A stretch of DNA of 45,715 bases from Neelides folsomi (taxonomy: Eukaryota > Arthropoda > Collembola > Neelipleona > Neelidae): NCBI GenBank assembly GCA_034687125.1, contig JAQGBZ010000458.1, positions 1 to 45,715 on the forward strand, written 5' to 3'. The notes under the pieces are model-generated. The model did no database searches. It was not told the origin of the DNA and saw nothing but the letters and a program-made list of their open reading frames with translations. Shown here one piece after another: positions 44,926 through 45,715 of this stretch. The position numbers and the translations under genes were made by a program. The stretch's first letter is position 1. Each line of letters begins with the position of its first letter.

Positions 44926-45500
44926 ATGGTTGTAGATCTTAAAATGCTAGAAAATTTAGATTATTTTATAAATTTGTTAAGAAGATATTACGTAATTCCT
45001 TGCAATTGGAATCCAGAAACTTTAGAATGGGCTCGAACTATTATTATACTCGAATTAAAACTCACCGAACACGCGTGAGTCGAATTATTTAAAATGCTTA
45101 AGCTGTAACGTGCACAAGCGTTACCTTTGCCCCACATATGCAAATTTAAGCGATTAGTTCAAACTCACGCGTGTTGGGATCTCGAATCTACTATAAATAC
45201 ATTTATTGTTGTATTACTAATAAACCATATTCTGAATATTTCATTTTTAACATTGCAGGGCAAATAATTAGAAATCAAATTTAACTAACGAAGAAATTGA
45301 ATTACTAAAATTGGAGTCATTGACCAAATTTGTTTCAATTCAATTGAAAAGAGTCGATCAACTCAGTTTCAGAAGAATTGAAAGGTTTATTAAATCTTCC
45401 CAAAAAGAGAAAATTTTTGTTCACAAAAAAGGAGCCTTCGTGTCGGGTGTAATTGTCGCGTCTAGAGTATGTCGGGTCGTCGGGAGTAGAGTATGTTAGA
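44926..45500 (+). pseudogene. Orphan two-exon gene, probably broken
   Basis: Exon 44926-45074 reads MVVDLKMLENLDYFINLLRR, then NWNPETLEWARTIIILELKL, and ends in a good donor GC|GTGAGT. The acceptor at 45257-45258 continues in phase but meets a TAG at 45269-45271. Beyond that the same frame is open and protein-like (LTNEEIELLKLESLTKFVS, QLSFRRIERFIKSSQKEK) until GC-rich repeats at 45430. I do not recognise the family. The helical, leucine-rich look would suit a death-fold or TPR-associated piece related to its neighbour, but this is a guess. Confidence 0.3.
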
Positions 45501-45590
45501 TAGGTCTTTTAATGTAAATATCAGGTATCGGGTCTGGTGTATGTCGGGTCGTCGGGAATTGGACTTGTCGGGTGTCGGGTCTGGTGTACG
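45425..45590. repeat. GC-rich tandem repeat (gtcgggtcgtcggg)
   Basis: The words gtcgggtcgtcggga, gggtctggtgta and gtgtcgggt repeat irregularly across about 165 bases, then composition returns to AT-rich up to the window end, where no gene is seen. Confidence 0.8.
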
Positions 45591-45715
45591 CACCATTAGT
45601 GTTTATACTTTTTATATGAAATAATAAATATTAAAATTAATGTGATAATTTTATGAGCGAACTTTATTCCTCATTGCATTTTAACAAGTTTAATTAAAGT
45701 TAATTAGAATTAATG

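Noticed and set aside
44860..45470. Alternative genetic code or stop readthrough to explain TAA, TAG and TGA interruptions across the window
   Set aside because: lowfat, prickle, DDB2, METTL26 and two acyltransferases end at normal stops exactly where their families end. The interruptions occur only in copies with other damage or doubtful status.

Overview
The window is eukaryotic nuclear DNA from an animal, almost certainly an arthropod. It is very AT-rich, its genes are split by short GT-AG introns, and it carries clear orthologues of animal genes: LIX1/lowfat, prickle, DDB2 and METTL26. A cluster of wax-ester-synthase/DGAT-type acyltransferases and a STAND NTPase with ankyrin repeats hint at a non-insect arthropod such as a springtail. 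That placement is inference only. No rRNA, tRNA or CRISPR was seen. All exon joins below were made by hand from reading frame, splice sites and phase.

Left part (1-11750). A small coiled-coil gene of unknown function (1907-2704, minus) has a possible alternative first exon at 3335-3408, and a duplicate of that exon at 765-838. The LIX1/lowfat orthologue (4321-5445, minus) follows. Two segmental duplications flank these genes (about 240-1000 with 2830-3560, and 1000-1450 with 6318-6990). The second pair preserves an empty and a filled site for a 76-bp TA-inserting MITE. Prickle (PET, three LIM domains, CIIS prenylation motif) lies at 7410-11746, minus.

Middle (11750-29320). A gene-poor stretch is followed by a decayed LARP1-like pseudogene (17956-19323, minus). 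Next comes a three-copy acyltransferase cluster. One plus-strand copy (20490-21753) has lost the HHxxxDG catalytic motif and its 3' exons. The convergent minus copy (21711-23830) and the second plus copy (24568-26430) look intact. The two plus copies share an identical 213-nt tract. A 402-bp foldback element and about 2.4 kb with no convincing gene follow.

Right part (29320-45715). DDB2 (29327-31560, minus) and METTL26 (32362-38719, plus) are divergent. METTL26 has a 5.7-kb first intron holding a tandem duplication of a pancreatic-lipase-like gene on the opposite strand, both copies damaged. It also holds a decayed hAT transposon with a perfect 8-bp target duplication, itself containing a Tc1-like miniature element, and a further MITE. 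A five-exon gene (40613-44017, plus) encodes an about 1005-residue protein: death-like domain, NB-ARC NTPase, TPR-like helices, a second death-like domain and ankyrin repeats. Its ankyrin array continues downstream as decayed repeats. This is the most interesting locus and is plausibly an innate-immune or cell-death sensor. The window ends with GC-rich degenerate repeats and an orphan, probably broken gene.
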